Shown here: positions 23,197-23,286 of the stretch, in pieces
Position numbering within the stretch: position 1 is the stretch's first letter
Layout: each line of letters starts with the position of its first letter
Source of the DNA: an uncultured Opitutia bacterium
GTDB lineage: Bacteria > Verrucomicrobiota > Verrucomicrobiia > Opitutales > JABJCN01
Reading direction: 5' to 3'
Length of the DNA stretch: 23,286 bases
NCBI GenBank assembly: GCA_913046175.1
Contig: CAJWSN010000006.1
Location: 1-23,286 of the forward strand
Translations under genes and position numbers: made by a program
The notes under the pieces: generated by a model
Databases searched by the model: none
Told to the model about the DNA's origin: nothing
What the model saw: the letters and a program-made list of their open reading frames with translations, nothing else

Positions 23197-23286
23197 AAAC
23201 TAAGAGAGTTTTACACAGGTTCGGCGGCGGCGTCGTTGAAGAAGAAATTACTTACACAACTCACTGGGTACAAATGGTGGGCGATA
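23190..23286 (+). CDS. Start of an unidentified plus-strand ORF running off the window
   Basis: ATG at 23190 is preceded by a perfect GGAGG at 23179-23183 with a six-base spacer, the best ribosome binding site in the window. The frame stays open for 32 codons to the window end. The product starts MPKTKRVLHRFGGGVVEE and I do not recognise it. It overlaps the truncated 5' end of the MrpD-like gene on the other strand. The GGAGG lies within bases that also code for the MrpD-like frame, so it could be chance. Ninety-seven bases are too few to prove a gene. Confidence 0.4.
   Translation, partial: MPKTKRVLHRFGGGVVEEEITYTTHWVQMVGD

Noticed and set aside
23197..23260. Minus-strand peptide with FFFNDAAAEP, reminiscent of translations of sequencing-adapter contamination
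   Set aside because: A base-by-base comparison with the common adapter shows only about 40% identity over 35 bases, not enough to call contamination. It stays only as a reason to check read support at this edge.
1..23286. tRNA, rRNA, CRISPR arrays, insertion sequences, prophage genes
   Set aside because: No T-loop/acceptor pairs, direct-repeat spacing, transposase motifs or phage genes were seen on reading both strands. Small or degenerate elements could still be missed without a computed search.

Overview
The window looks like a chromosomal stretch of a Gram-negative bacterium, probably a marine-type Verrucomicrobiota of the Opitutia/Puniceicoccales kind. The Gram-negative call rests on a Lol-type lipoprotein export system, a phosphoheptose isomerase for lipopolysaccharide heptose, and a lipobox lipoprotein. 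The phylum is an inference from overall protein character and gene mix; no rRNA or other decisive marker is present. Nothing in the interior looks like a phage, insertion sequence or CRISPR locus. It reads as a housekeeping region with a few uncharacterised lineage genes.

Left part (1-4286), all on the minus strand in the order cysH (PAPS reductase), prfB (release factor 2, carrying a classical +1 programmed frameshift), an uncharacterised circularly permuted ATP-grasp-like gene overlapping the prfB stop, and a membrane-anchored von Willebrand A protein cut by the window edge. A divergent plus-strand pair follows: gmhA (4287-4907) and cca (4956-6332). hemW (minus) converges on cca. Its start codon overlaps the start codon of a divergent lipoprotein gene with a TIG-like domain (7532-8434).

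Middle (8492-13960): a minus-strand pair of a Ste24-like M48 membrane protease and a secreted endonuclease/exonuclease/phosphatase-family protein; then plus-strand xseB and dxs (DNA repair/recombination and isoprenoid precursor synthesis). After dxs lies a thinly coding area with an orphan flagellar-FliF-tail-like ORF, a ribbon-helix-helix protein with a lysine/alanine-rich tail, and a two-helix membrane protein followed by a stop-start coupled micro-ORF.

Right part (14147-23286): a minus-strand array lysS - lolC/E - lolD - Gfo/Idh/MocA oxidoreductase. Divergent from lysS run a CvpA-like membrane protein with a short tandem repeat, lipA (lipoyl synthase), and a metallo-beta-lactamase-fold protein with an N-terminal helix-turn-helix. 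At the extreme right is an MrpD-type antiporter subunit lacking its first roughly 100 residues. Right at the break a plus-strand ORF with a textbook ribosome binding site runs off the window, so this edge is either a rearrangement breakpoint or an assembly problem.

I found no new multi-gene system that I can defend. The best candidates for follow-up are the right-edge breakpoint, the prfB/ATP-grasp overlap, the shared hemW/lipoprotein start, and the small-gene cluster after dxs.
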